Source: Acetobacter sp. (GTDB lineage: Bacteria > Pseudomonadota > Alphaproteobacteria > RF32 > CAG-239). Taken from it: 28,535 nt of DNA. Position 1 is the stretch's first letter. Each line of letters begins with the position of its first letter. Below are positions 1-10,054 of the stretch, one piece after another. The notes beneath the pieces are model-generated. The model saw only the letters and a program-made list of their open reading frames with translations, did no database searches and was not told the DNA's origin. The stretch covers positions 184,783 through 213,317 of the forward strand of contig JAMPED010000001.1 in the NCBI GenBank assembly GCA_023665325.1, given 5' to 3'. The position numbers and the translations under genes were made by a program.

Positions 1-644
1 GCAGTGTTTTTAACCAGTCTGGCGTTGGCGATACTATCGGTCAAAATGCCGGTGATTTTGCTTTGTTCCTTTGCTTTGGCTTTAATATATGGTTGAAGTT
101 TTTTGTATTGACGAGCTATTATCAATGGTTCAATGACATTTAAGATGAGGAGAATTGCGCCAAGATAGATATTAACATTAAAGAGCAAAACTGCTGTGGT
201 GAGAAAAAAGGCAATATGTGGGAGAAACTTTTCTCTGAGGTTACCAAAAATTTGGAACATTCCGAAAACAATATCTCCGGTTTTAGCAAGGATTTTACCG
301 CTTTGTTCGGTGTTAAAGAAATTGGCGGAGTGTTTGTGGTTATGTTTTAACAAAGTATTATGCATTGTGCGTTGATAACGAATCTTCATTCGGGCATCAA
401 CATAGAGGCGAATACCTTGGAAAATATCTTCACCGATATATATGGCGGCTAAGATGATGAGGCAATTTATAACAGCAGCAGATAAGGCATTATGTGGGTT
501 TTCACCGATGATAGAGATAATTTTGGCATAATAAAGCTGTCCGTATGCTGAAAGGGTTGATGGCAGCATTGCTAATATACAAGAGGCAATAAACCAAAAT
601 TTGTTTTTTCTGATAATCAGCAAAAGGAATTTCCATACGTTCAT
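1..644 (-). CDS. ABC exporter half-transporter, membrane domain (partial, cut by window edge)
   Basis: The minus-strand frame starting at 644 stays open to base 3 (214 codons), so the 3' part, including the whole ATPase domain, lies outside the window. The start reads MNVWKFLLLIIRKNKFW and is followed by several hydrophobic helices and a stretch (YVDARMKIRYQRTMHNTLL, then FFNTEQSGKILAK) typical of type I ABC exporter membrane domains. It begins in a TAATG overlap with the stop of the upstream ABC gene, which suggests translational coupling. The pair probably forms a heterodimeric exporter. The substrate (lipid, peptide or drug) cannot be told from sequence. The family call rests on the membrane domain and the neighbour only, since no Walker motifs are visible here. 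Confidence 0.85.
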   Translation of the reverse strand, partial: MNVWKFLLLIIRKNKFWFIASCILAMLPSTLSAYGQLYYAKIISIIGENPHNALSAAVINCLIILAAIYIGEDIFQGIRLYVDARMKIRYQRTMHNTLLKHNHKHSANFFNTEQSGKILAKTGDIVFGMFQIFGNLREKFLPHIAFFLTTAVLLFNVNIYLGAILLILNVIEPLIIARQYKKLQPYIKAKAKEQSKITGILTDSIANARLVKNT

Positions 645-2404
645 TAGTTTTTCTCCTTATCAGCAACAAGGTAGCCGTCTGTTTGCAGACTGTAAAGGTG
701 TTTAAAGATTCCATCTTTCTTTTTGAGCAATGCTTCGGGCGAATCGTCTTCTTTAATTTCTCCGTTTTCCAAAACGAGAATCCTATCCATCGCGCGCAAG
801 GTTGAGAGGCGGTGGGCTATGGCAATTACGGTTTTGTTTTGCATAAGGTTTTCTATCGCGTTTTGAACCATAAGCTCTGACTCGCTGTCTAGTGCCGAAG
901 TTGCTTCATCTAGAATAAGAATCGGTGCATTTTGCAATATAGCGCGAGCAATGGCAATGCGTTGGCGTTCACCGCCCGAGAGGAGAATTCCGCGTTCGCC
1001 GACAATGCTATTGTAGCCTTGTGGGAGGTTTAGGATGGTGTCGTGGATATTGGCAAGTTTTGCGGCGTTATAAATATCTTCTTTACTAGCCTCTGGATTT
1101 GCTAATTGCAAATTTTCCATCAAGGAGCGGTTAAAAAGCGTTACATCTTGCGGAACATAGGCGATATTTTTATGGAGTGAGTGTTGGGTGATATCGGCAA
1201 TATTTTGTGTGCCGATAAGGATTTCTCCGGATTGGGGATTATATGAGCGCAAAATGAGGTTGATAAGGGTTGATTTGCCGGCACCGGAAAAGCCGACAAG
1301 TCCTACTTTTTGATTAGCGGGGATGGTGAGATTTAAGTTTGTGAAAACAGGTTTGTTGTTTGCATAAGCAAAGTGTAAATTTTTGATAGTTATCGTGTTA
1401 TCAGTAACTTTTAATGCGTGAGCGTTGTCTTTATCTTTGACCTCAATTGGTTTATAAATTATCTCTAGATTGCTTTTAAGTTCGCCATAGGATGACGCCA
1501 TATCCAAAGCAAAGCGATTTAGTTCCTCAACACTTTTTGCTAGTGTGTGAATTGTTTGAAAAGCGAAAAATGCATCGGCTAGCGATAAGCTATCAAGAGC
1601 GGTGAAGTATAAAATTGCCGCATAGCAAGAAATTGTAAATATGCTTTGAGATATTCCTACACAAAAGGTGCTTACGCCGCGTTCGGTTTCGCATTTGTAG
1701 GTGGTGCGCAGATATTTTTTGAGTAATTTATAGGCATTTAGGCGTTCGGTAAAAATAGAGCCAGTGTAACGAACAAGCTTATAGTTTGTGAGGCTGTCAG
1801 TGGTGTAGCCGATGTAGTGTTGTTCTTCTTTGCCACGTTGTCTAAAAAGGTTTATAATGTTTGTGTGAAATTTTTTATGAATAAAATAATACGGAATGCA
1901 GAAGATGGAGAGGGTTATAGCAAGTTTTGGGCTGGCGTAAGCGATAATCCCAAATGCAAAAAAGAAATTTATAAGCGGGCGAAAAAGTGTAAAGAGCAAA
2001 TTGATAATTATACTTCCGAGAGTACCTGAAACTTTATTGACAGCAGAGGAGACACGTCCTGTCATCTCATCATCAAAATATGAAACGGAATGAGCGTGTA
2101 CGGTTTTGAACAAATCAAGAATAATGTTTGCGTTTAGGACGGCGCGCGACATATTCATTGTTATACGCACAAAATATTGATTGATGGCTTGGAGTGATTT
2201 GGCAATAACGAAAATAACCAGCCAAAAAGTAATATTAGTTAAAAGAGTGTCTTTGGAACTTTCGCTGAAACAACCGATAAGACGGGAAGAAACATATGGA
2301 GTGATTGATAAGGCAACCGAAGAGAGAATAAAAGTAACGGCGAAGCTTATATACAAAAGTTTGTGTTTTTTGATTGTGGAGAGAATAATGTTTTTTAAGT
2401 TCAT
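644..2404 (-). CDS. ABC exporter, fused membrane and ATPase domains (MsbA/MdlB-like)
   Basis: This is a 586-residue half-transporter of normal length. The N-terminal half holds about six membrane helices. The C-terminal ATPase has a complete motif set: Walker A GFSGAGKST, Q-loop YVPQD, signature LSGGERQR, Walker B ILILDEATSALD with the catalytic glutamate, and H-loop AHRLST. It should therefore hydrolyse ATP and export a substrate across the inner membrane. Its stop overlaps the start of a second half-transporter by one base (TAATG), so the two are likely co-translated and may heterodimerise. The start at 2404 has no strong Shine-Dalgarno sequence. The substrate is unknown; adjacent envelope and glycan genes make a lipid or envelope cargo plausible, but that is inference. 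Confidence 0.92.
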   Translation of the reverse strand: MNLKNIILSTIKKHKLLYISFAVTFILSSVALSITPYVSSRLIGCFSESSKDTLLTNITFWLVIFVIAKSLQAINQYFVRITMNMSRAVLNANIILDLFKTVHAHSVSYFDDEMTGRVSSAVNKVSGTLGSIIINLLFTLFRPLINFFFAFGIIAYASPKLAITLSIFCIPYYFIHKKFHTNIINLFRQRGKEEQHYIGYTTDSLTNYKLVRYTGSIFTERLNAYKLLKKYLRTTYKCETERGVSTFCVGISQSIFTISCYAAILYFTALDSLSLADAFFAFQTIHTLAKSVEELNRFALDMASSYGELKSNLEIIYKPIEVKDKDNAHALKVTDNTITIKNLHFAYANNKPVFTNLNLTIPANQKVGLVGFSGAGKSTLINLILRSYNPQSGEILIGTQNIADITQHSLHKNIAYVPQDVTLFNRSLMENLQLANPEASKEDIYNAAKLANIHDTILNLPQGYNSIVGERGILLSGGERQRIAIARAILQNAPILILDEATSALDSESELMVQNAIENLMQNKTVIAIAHRLSTLRAMDRILVLENGEIKEDDSPEALLKKKDGIFKHLYSLQTDGYLVADKEKN

Positions 2405-2528
2405 AATGATTGTCCGGTTTTGTTAAAACGAGAGGAGTATATCATAAAATTTGGGTGTGTGCAAGAATAAATGTGGGCGGAATATTTTTTTAAGTTGCGA
2501 TTTTGTGTGGGGGGTGTATGGTTTTGAT

Positions 2529-3539
2529 ATGATGAAAAAAGTTATAGCGATATTGTTTCTTTTGGCAGTGGCGGGGGCTTATTGGTTTTTTGCCTTGCGG
2601 TTGGATTATTCTAAGATTGTTTTTGTTTTGCCTTCTTCGGAAAGGACTTCTTCACCATATTATTATGGTAAAGATGGAGATTTCTTTTTAGCGGCTGATT
2701 TGAAACAGGGGTTTGAGAAACTGGGGTATAAAGTTGAATATCGTTTTCGGGAAGATTATGACAATTTGAAATTAGGTAATGCTGGAAATGTGCTTTATTT
2801 TAAAGGGTATTATAATTTTGAGCATTTGCCGGCAGCCAAGGATGATGGGCGTAAACGAGTTCTTTATATTTATTACGTCGAAGGATTGAACTCAGAAATT
2901 TTAGATGAGGTTGATGTGGTGGCAAGTGCTTCAAAGCGGTTTGCTAATGAAGTTATTTCAGCACAAGGAATAGCAGCAATTTATGTACCACAATTTACTA
3001 ATCCGGAACGGTTCAAACTTGCAGAGGTTGAAACAGATAAGACTTATCCGGTTTTATTTGTCGGATCTAATCATAGTGGATATGGGCGTGAGGTGGTTGA
3101 TTTTGCACTTTTGGTTAAGACGCAACTTAGTGTATTTGGTAAATTTTGGGAAAAGAATTTAACTCCGGAGACTTTAAAAGGACAATATATTGATAATGAT
3201 GAGCTGTATCGCTATTATGCTAATGCAGGGGTTGTATTAAATGATCATCGAGCAGATATGCGTTTTTATGGTTTTGTTTCTAATCGAATTTATGATGTTA
3301 CGGCATCAGGCGGGTTCGTTTTGACGGATTATTTGCCTGAAATTGAGGAAATTTATGGAGATAGTGTAGCAACATATAAAGATTTTTATGAATTCAAGGC
3401 TAAATTAGATTATTATTTGGCGCATCCGGAGGAGCGAAAAATAATGGCTGAAAAAGCTCGGGAGATTACGTTAAAGCAATTTACTAACCAAAAAGCAGCA
3501 GCAATTTTGGACAGTGTTTTTAAAAATATTAAAAAGTAG
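2529..3539 (+). CDS. Membrane-anchored glycosyltransferase, CgeB-like (Glyco_trans_1_2 type)
   Basis: I chose the start at 2529 (MMKK) over the longer frame from 2451 because it places a basic N-terminus directly before one hydrophobic helix (VIAILFLLAVAGAYWFFAL) and follows a GGGGGG run. The rest is a soluble alpha/beta protein. Its C-terminal third resembles CgeB/COG4641 glycosyltransferases: LFVGSNHSGYGREV, then YYANAGVVLNDHRADM, FYGFVSNRIYDVTASGG and TDYLPEIEEIYG, followed by a helical tail with HPEERK. The family transfers sugars from nucleotide donors. The N-terminal helix is odd, because the basic start would place the catalytic domain outside the inner membrane. Acceptor and donor are unknown. 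A weak hairpin follows the stop and groES lies 90 bases downstream, so this is probably a single-gene unit. Confidence 0.75.
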   Translation: MMKKVIAILFLLAVAGAYWFFALRLDYSKIVFVLPSSERTSSPYYYGKDGDFFLAADLKQGFEKLGYKVEYRFREDYDNLKLGNAGNVLYFKGYYNFEHLPAAKDDGRKRVLYIYYVEGLNSEILDEVDVVASASKRFANEVISAQGIAAIYVPQFTNPERFKLAEVETDKTYPVLFVGSNHSGYGREVVDFALLVKTQLSVFGKFWEKNLTPETLKGQYIDNDELYRYYANAGVVLNDHRADMRFYGFVSNRIYDVTASGGFVLTDYLPEIEEIYGDSVATYKDFYEFKAKLDYYLAHPEERKIMAEKAREITLKQFTNQKAAAILDSVFKNIKK

Positions 3540-3548
3540 TACTTTTTT
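3531..3548 (+). terminator. Weak AT-rich hairpin with T-run after the CgeB-like gene
   Basis: AAAAAGT (3531-3537) and ACTTTTT (3541-3547) can pair across a 3-base loop, followed by further T residues. The stem overlaps the stop codon and has little GC content, so termination would be partial at best. Confidence 0.3.
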
Positions 3549-3582
3549 TTGAGGAATGCTTGATTTTCAAAAAATGAAACAC

Positions 3583-3600
3583 TAACTAAAGTATTAGTTA
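3583..3600. promoter_or_regulatory. Perfect inverted repeat in the groES leader (possible operator)
   Basis: TAACTAA (3583-3589), AGTA, TTAGTTA (3594-3600) is a perfect 7-bp inverted repeat with a 4-base spacer, 30 bases before the groES start. It is not the CIRCE/HrcA element, which has TTAGCACTC and GAGTGCTAA arms around 9 bases. Just upstream, CTTGA at 3559-3563 could be part of a heat-shock sigma-factor -35 element, but I found no good matching -10. It could be an operator, an mRNA hairpin, or chance in AT-rich DNA. Confidence 0.35.
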
Positions 3601-3629
3601 AAATTTATATATATGAAGGAGAGATGTAA

Positions 3630-3920
3630 ATGCAAGTTAAGCCTTTACGTGAAAATGTTTTGATTAAACGTGTTGAAGAAGAAAATAAAACCGCTGGTGG
3701 TATTATTTTGCCGGATACTGCGAAAGAAAAGCCTAGCGAGGGTGTTGTTATTGCTGCAGGTGAGGGGGCTAGAACAACAGATGGTAAAACTTTGCCGATG
3801 AGTGTTAAGGCTGGTGACCATATTTTGTTTTCTAAATGGTCTGGTACAGAGGTTAAAGTTAATGGTGAGCCCCATTTGATTATCAAAGAAGGCGATATTT
3901 TGGCAATTATAGAAAGATAA
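3630..3920 (+). CDS. groES: Co-chaperonin GroES
   Basis: This 96-residue protein is the normal length for GroES, the seven-membered lid of the GroEL chamber in the cytosol. It starts [20 protein letters not shown] and has the mobile loop with the GroEL-contacting IIL tripeptide (TAGGIILPD), then VIAAGEGA and the roof and core region ending in GDILAIIE. A strong AAGGAG (3616-3621) sits eight bases before the start. A minimal ATG-TAA lies between the two, at 3624. groEL follows after 21 bases, giving the standard groESL operon. An inverted repeat upstream (3583-3600) is the only regulatory candidate I could see. Confidence 0.98.
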   Translation: MQVKPLRENVLIKRVEEENKTAGGIILPDTAKEKPSEGVVIAAGEGARTTDGKTLPMSVKAGDHILFSKWSGTEVKVNGEPHLIIKEGDILAIIER

Positions 3921-3938
3921 TTGAGGAAAGGATTTTAG

Positions 3939-5588
<1,650 letters not shown>

Positions 5589-5607
5589 TTTAGGCTATAG
5601 TCTGAGA

Positions 5608-5639
5608 AGCAGTCAGAGTTTTGCTCTGGCTGCTTTTTT
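5608..5639 (+). terminator. Rho-independent terminator of groESL
   Basis: An 11-bp stem pairs AGCAGTCAGAG (5608-5618) with CTCTGGCTGCT (5624-5634), with one T·G wobble and a 5-base loop. It is followed immediately by a T-run to 5639. It lies 20 bases after the groEL stop. Confidence 0.93.
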
Positions 5640-5711
5640 ATTTGTGATAAACTGAATATTAAGAAATTTAGTATATTATTAGGTATAAAATGTATATATA
5701 AGGATTTTAAA

Positions 5712-8700
5712 ATGACGATTAGAAAATCTATATTTCGTTTAGGCTTAACTTTATTTCTGTTTATTTTAAGCACTCAAAGTGTTTGTGCTAAGGTCAGTTT
5801 TGCTGATTTTGCATTTGAAAAAGTGAAGAATAATCGTGTGGAGTTAGTTAAATCTCTTATTGATAAGGGGTATTCGATTGATGCAGTTAATTCTGAGGGA
5901 TTGACTGCGTTATGTCAGTCTGTTCAAGCGAAGGATTATGAAACTTATCGTCGTTTGCGTCGGTTGGGGGCTAGTGCAGAGCATAAATGTATGCAAAAAC
6001 AAGATACGAAAATCGTGAACAAATTTGCATTGCAGTATTCTCCGGAAATAACAGTTTCTAAAGCTAGTGTTTTGCAAGAAAAAAGTCAAAATTTAGAGAA
6101 GTATGAAAAACTTATTCTTGGGACGGTTCTGGCTGCAGCGGCAGTAGGAACAGGGGTTGTAGCGATTGAACAAAATGATGACGATGATACTCAGATTAAG
6201 GCGTGTGATGAGGGGTTTCTGCTTGTTGGCAATGAATGTATTCCTAATACAGCTCCACCTTGTAGGGAAGGTTTTGAGTTGGTTGATGGTAAATGTCAGT
6301 TCATAAGTTGTCCTGATGGGTATATATTAGAAGGGAATGATTGTGTATCGATATGTTCGGATGATCAGGTTTGGAATGGAAATGCGTGTGTTTCTCCACA
6401 ACAATGCCCTGCAGGACAAAGATGGGATGGAACACAATGTGTAGTGATTGTTTGTCCAGAAAATACGCATTTAGTCGGAGATACTTGTGTTGCAGATGGT
6501 AATCTTAACTTTACATACGTGGGCGATGATAATCTTTATGGTGTTAACTCTGAAGATGAAGACGTTTATAATTTATATTCCGTCCCAAGTAAACCTAAAG
6601 ATGAAGCAACAATTACTTTGAGTAATAAGGGAAATGGTAACGCATACGGCGTGTATGGTATTAGCAATGTTACAAACTCGTTTGCTGTAGGTGAAGTCGA
6701 TGATGTTGTTAATACAGGCAAAAATATTGGCAATATTTCTATTACGAGTGAGGGGCGTGGAAGTACATATGGTTTATATTCGAAGATTGAAGATATTAAA
6801 CAATATAAAGAAGCTATCAATGCTCGGAGTATAAATAGTGGTATAGCATTAGGTAATATTAACATTACGCATCGGGGTGGTGGAGATGCATATGGTGTAT
6901 TTGGCGATGTACGTGCGTATAATGCGTTTGCGGCGTATGGTGGCAAATCATTTGGTAATATAACTATTCGTGGTGATGGTGATATTTATGGCATTAGCGG
7001 ATATGTTGCAGCAACGAACGCTGTTTCTCCTTTCTTTGGAAGTAGAGTTTTGGGTAATATTGATTTGTACCAGTATGGCAATAGAGATGTTTATGGAATG
7101 ATGGTTAACAAAGCTGATATTCCAGGAGCTGGAGCTGGCGATGGTAATACAGCTAGTTGGTTTGCATTTAATGCATATGCTTCTGGGGGAGATATTGTTG
7201 AGGGTAATCTAAATATTCGTAATATGGGAGATGGTAATGCTTATGGTATGTATGGCGGAAGAGAATTATATAATGCGATGTCATACGGTGGGAGAGATGA
7301 AACAACGGGTGAACCTAATGGAATTGCGCGTGGTCAAATCAATATTTTAAATGTAGGAAATGGTAACAGTTATGGTATGTATTTGCCGGAGGCTGATGCA
7401 AAAGGGTTGATTGCGAATATTAACTCTAATGGTTCAGAGTCGGTTATCAATATGGTTAATGTTGGAAGTGGAACGGCAACAGGTATGCGTGGTGGTGCTG
7501 AAACCACGATTTTGAATTCTGGCAAGATTGATATCAATAATCTTGGTTCTGGTACTGCTATTGGTATTTATGGAGAGAAAAATTCTAGAATTGAAAATAG
7601 CGGAAGTATCAATATTCATCGTGATACTTATACAGATACAGAAAGCAATGAGGTATATAGTCCAACATCTGTTTCTGGTGGAACGGCATACGGTATTTAT
7701 GCAGAAAGTGGTGCGAATGTTATTAACAGAGGGGAAATTACTATTACAGGCGCTAAGGCTGGAGAAGGAATTCATTTGGAAGATGGCGCAACTCTTGTTA
7801 ATAGAGGTACTGTTAGATTTAATGGTGTGCTGCAAAATGGAAATGATGGTATTGAAAATGCTGTGAACTTTAACGAGATGGGTGGTGAAGTTCTTTTAGG
7901 TCAAGGTGGTCGTTTTTTTGCAAAAGAGCTATCTGGAAAATTAGGTGTTTCTAAAACAACGGTGATGGATAGTTTTGAAAATGAATATGTTGTCAGTGGG
8001 GCATTGCAAGCTAAGGATGTCAGTAAGTTAGATGTATATTCTAAGTCTGCAATGTTTACAGCAGCTAAAAAAGATGATTCGGATGTTGTTTTATCTCGTA
8101 AAGAATTGAAAAATGTTCTTGAAAATGATGCTTTGGGAAAATTCTTTGATGATAACTATAATCAGAAGAATGGCGTTGAAGTATTTAATGTTTTAAAACA
8201 AGCAGAAACAGAGGCAGAGCTTAATACTGCGTCTGCTAATATGACGGGAGTGGATGTGTTACCTAACTTTAGAAAGGAAAATGCATTGGTATATCGTCAT
8301 TTAAGCCGACAGTTTAATGATAATTTGTTTAATAGGCCTGATGAGAATTATATTGGTGGTTACAAATATATTGATGTATCAATGGATAAAGATGGGGTAT
8401 TAACAGGCAGTGATGGTAAAGTTAATGCTGCATATGGGATGCTTAAAGGAAAAACTGATAATGGTATTGTCTATGGTCTTGGTGCAACGGTGGCTCATTT
8501 GGAAAGTGATTATGATAATGGGGCAAATCGGAAGAGTAATATTTTTGGTTTGTGGGCGCCAATTGGATATGATTTTAAAAATGGTACACAGTTATATTCT
8601 AAATTTTATGCTGGATATGCAGATGGTTCATATGATCGTAAGACCCAATTAGGTAAATATTCTGCGGATACAAAAGAATATCAATATGGAATGAGTAATG

Positions 8701-9149
8701 AATTACGCCATAAATTGTCATTGGGTAAAGGTTTTACTTTTGAACCTTTAGCAGAACTTAATTTGTTGGGAATTTATCAGGATAAATTTAATGAAGGGAC
8801 TGCTGCAGGTGCTTTGCACATTGATAGTGGTAATAGCATATCTGTAGAAGGTGGGTTAGGTGCATATTTATCCAAAGAAATGATTTTTAATGATGATAAT
8901 AAATTAGGTATTCAAATTGGTGGTGTTTATTATGTAGAATTTTTAGATTCTGAGGATGGTGTTGATGCTGCGATGTCTGGTATGAGTGGAAAGTATCGGA
9001 TTAAACATAAAGCCCAAGATGACTATGCTGTTTTCTCTTTAAGAGCAAATTATACATATAAAAACCTTATGCTTTATGCGGTAATTGAACAAGAAACAGG
9101 TGGAAATAAAGCATTTTCTATTGATACAGGCGTTCAATATAAATTTTAA
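5712..9149 (+). CDS. Autotransporter-like surface protein: ankyrin-like segment, Cys-rich repeats, YG-repeat passenger, beta-barrel
   Basis: This is a 1145-residue exported protein. Residues 1-26 form a signal peptide (LTLFLFILSTQSVCA). Residues about 30-95 look like one or two ankyrin repeats (ELVKSLIDKGYSIDAVNSEG). Residues about 134-152 are hydrophobic and Gly/Ala-rich. Residues 165-259 hold six CX10C units. From about 268 to 740 runs a Gly/Asn-rich passenger with a recurring G-N-G-N-A-Y-G-(V/M)-Y-G motif, probably a beta-helix, shifting to INSG/INRGEI-type repeats near its end. Residues about 880-1145 have the alternating pattern of an autotransporter barrel, ending in VQYKF with the terminal phenylalanine expected for outer-membrane assembly. 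AAGGA precedes the start. The role is probably surface display or adhesion; the ligand is unknown. The ankyrin and Cys-rich additions are atypical of classical autotransporters. Confidence 0.85.
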   Translation: MTIRKSIFRLGLTLFLFILSTQSVCAKVSFADFAFEKVKNNRVELVKSLIDKGYSIDAVNSEGLTALCQSVQAKDYETYRRLRRLGASAEHKCMQKQDTKIVNKFALQYSPEITVSKASVLQEKSQNLEKYEKLILGTVLAAAAVGTGVVAIEQNDDDDTQIKACDEGFLLVGNECIPNTAPPCREGFELVDGKCQFISCPDGYILEGNDCVSICSDDQVWNGNACVSPQQCPAGQRWDGTQCVVIVCPENTHLVGDTCVADGNLNFTYVGDDNLYGVNSEDEDVYNLYSVPSKPKDEATITLSNKGNGNAYGVYGISNVTNSFAVGEVDDVVNTGKNIGNISITSEGRGSTYGLYSKIEDIKQYKEAINARSINSGIALGNINITHRGGGDAYGVFGDVRAYNAFAAYGGKSFGNITIRGDGDIYGISGYVAATNAVSPFFGSRVLGNIDLYQYGNRDVYGMMVNKADIPGAGAGDGNTASWFAFNAYASGGDIVEGNLNIRNMGDGNAYGMYGGRELYNAMSYGGRDETTGEPNGIARGQINILNVGNGNSYGMYLPEADAKGLIANINSNGSESVINMVNVGSGTATGMRGGAETTILNSGKIDINNLGSGTAIGIYGEKNSRIENSGSINIHRDTYTDTESNEVYSPTSVSGGTAYGIYAESGANVINRGEITITGAKAGEGIHLEDGATLVNRGTVRFNGVLQNGNDGIENAVNFNEMGGEVLLGQGGRFFAKELSGKLGVSKTTVMDSFENEYVVSGALQAKDVSKLDVYSKSAMFTAAKKDDSDVVLSRKELKNVLENDALGKFFDDNYNQKNGVEVFNVLKQAETEAELNTASANMTGVDVLPNFRKENALVYRHLSRQFNDNLFNRPDENYIGGYKYIDVSMDKDGVLTGSDGKVNAAYGMLKGKTDNGIVYGLGATVAHLESDYDNGANRKSNIFGLWAPIGYDFKNGTQLYSKFYAGYADGSYDRKTQLGKYSADTKEYQYGMSNELRHKLSLGKGFTFEPLAELNLLGIYQDKFNEGTAAGALHIDSGNSISVEGGLGAYLSKEMIFNDDNKLGIQIGGVYYVEFLDSEDGVDAAMSGMSGKYRIKHKAQDDYAVFSLRANYTYKNLMLYAVIEQETGGNKAFSIDTGVQYKF
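6204..6488 (+). repeat. Six CX10C units inside the autotransporter
   Basis: Residues 165-259 contain twelve cysteines in six pairs: 165/176, 184/195, 200/211, 215/226, 232/243 and 248/259. Every pair is separated by exactly ten residues, with consensus C-x-x-G-(F/Y/Q)-x-(L/W)-x-G-x-x-C; examples are CDEGFLLVGNEC, CPDGYILEGNDC and CPAGQRWDGTQC. The regular spacing suggests disulphide-stapled mini-domains, like EGF or TIL-type modules but shorter. The spacers between units vary from 3 to 7 residues. Confidence 0.9.
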
Positions 9150-9212
9150 CTTGTTTCTTATAAAAAAATGATATATTGCATTGGGAAATGATATTTAATA
9201 TTTGGGGGTCTT

Positions 9213-9941
9213 ATGGAAAAGATTGTTAATTATGTTCGAAATGGTAAAGGTGCAGGGTTGTTGTTTATCTTAGCTGCGTCAATATTGGTTACCATAATTA
9301 TGTTACTTGTCGCAAAGAGTTTTTATGGCGATATGCGTCCACAGGCAATAACAGTTGCAAAAGATTTTTTGCCGATTACGGTTCAGGGAAAACAAATTGT
9401 AGATCCTGTAGATACTTATAAACGGGTTAATCTAGATTTTGGGCATACGGGTGGTAAGAGTGGTATTTTTACAGTTGTGTTGAATACTAGAAATGATGCA
9501 CCAAGGTTAAAAAAAGGCGAGCAGGGCTTGTTTATTTATAAAGATAGTATTCAGATGGTTACTTCCAGGGAAGTTCGCAGTTATGATTTACAGGATGGTG
9601 TCTGGAATTTGGAAAATTTTGAACAATTGTTGGATACTGTAGCTGGAGCAATGTTTGCTGTTGTTGGTGTGGTTTTAATCGGCATTTTGTTTGTGATTTG
9701 TTTATTTAAGGTTGCTGTTGCTGCATTTTTAGGTGTCTTAGGACAAAAAATAATGGGGAAATCAGGGACCTTGGATATGTCTCAGTTGATGCGTTTGTGT
9801 GCTATTTTAGTTGCAGGATTAGAGGTCTTACGCTGGGGGATTACTCTTCTTGGGGGGACATTTACTGGTTTTCAAGCTTTTATTGTGGTCGTAGCGATGG
9901 AGCTCTTCTTTGTATATAGAGAAAAAGCTGACAATGAATAA
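9213..9941 (+). CDS. Membrane protein, DUF1189-like (function unknown)
   Basis: This 242-residue protein has one N-terminal membrane helix (about residues 14-36), a soluble domain of about 100 residues that should face the periplasm, then three or four further helices (about 146-168, 180-212 and 215-235). The layout and the segment SGTLDMSQLMRLCAILVAGL recall the DUF1189 family of uncharacterised membrane proteins, but the match is by eye and tentative. The soluble part (NLDFGHTGGKSGIFTVVLNT, then QGLFIYKDSIQMV) has no catalytic motif I recognise. It follows the autotransporter by 63 bases and ends in its own strong terminator, so the two may share a transcript. No function can be assigned. 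Confidence 0.7.
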   Translation: MEKIVNYVRNGKGAGLLFILAASILVTIIMLLVAKSFYGDMRPQAITVAKDFLPITVQGKQIVDPVDTYKRVNLDFGHTGGKSGIFTVVLNTRNDAPRLKKGEQGLFIYKDSIQMVTSREVRSYDLQDGVWNLENFEQLLDTVAGAMFAVVGVVLIGILFVICLFKVAVAAFLGVLGQKIMGKSGTLDMSQLMRLCAILVAGLEVLRWGITLLGGTFTGFQAFIVVVAMELFFVYREKADNE

Positions 9942-9970
9942 AAAAATCCCCCTAAATTGGGGGATTTTTT
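9941..9970 (+). terminator. Strong rho-independent terminator after the DUF1189-like gene
   Basis: A perfect 12-bp stem pairs AAAAAATCCCCC (9941-9952) with GGGGGATTTTTT (9959-9970) around a 6-base loop. It begins at the last base of the stop codon. The flanking A-run and T-run make it usable in both directions. Confidence 0.95.
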
Positions 9971-10054
9971 ATGATGTGGTCAAAATATCTTTTTGCTTGA
10001 ATATATTACATCTGATCTTTAAAATTCTAAAAAAAGTAATTTGAGGATTATCCG

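Noticed and set aside
3555..3590. Heat-shock sigma-factor promoter for groES
   Set aside because: CTTGA is present, but the expected CCCCAT-like -10 is missing at the right distance.
3583..3600. CIRCE element before groES
   Set aside because: The arms and the 4-base spacer do not match the CIRCE sequence or its 9-base spacer.
6566..6946. 126-residue minus-strand open frame inside the autotransporter
   Set aside because: It is Pro/Tyr-rich low-complexity, mirroring the YG repeats of the real gene.
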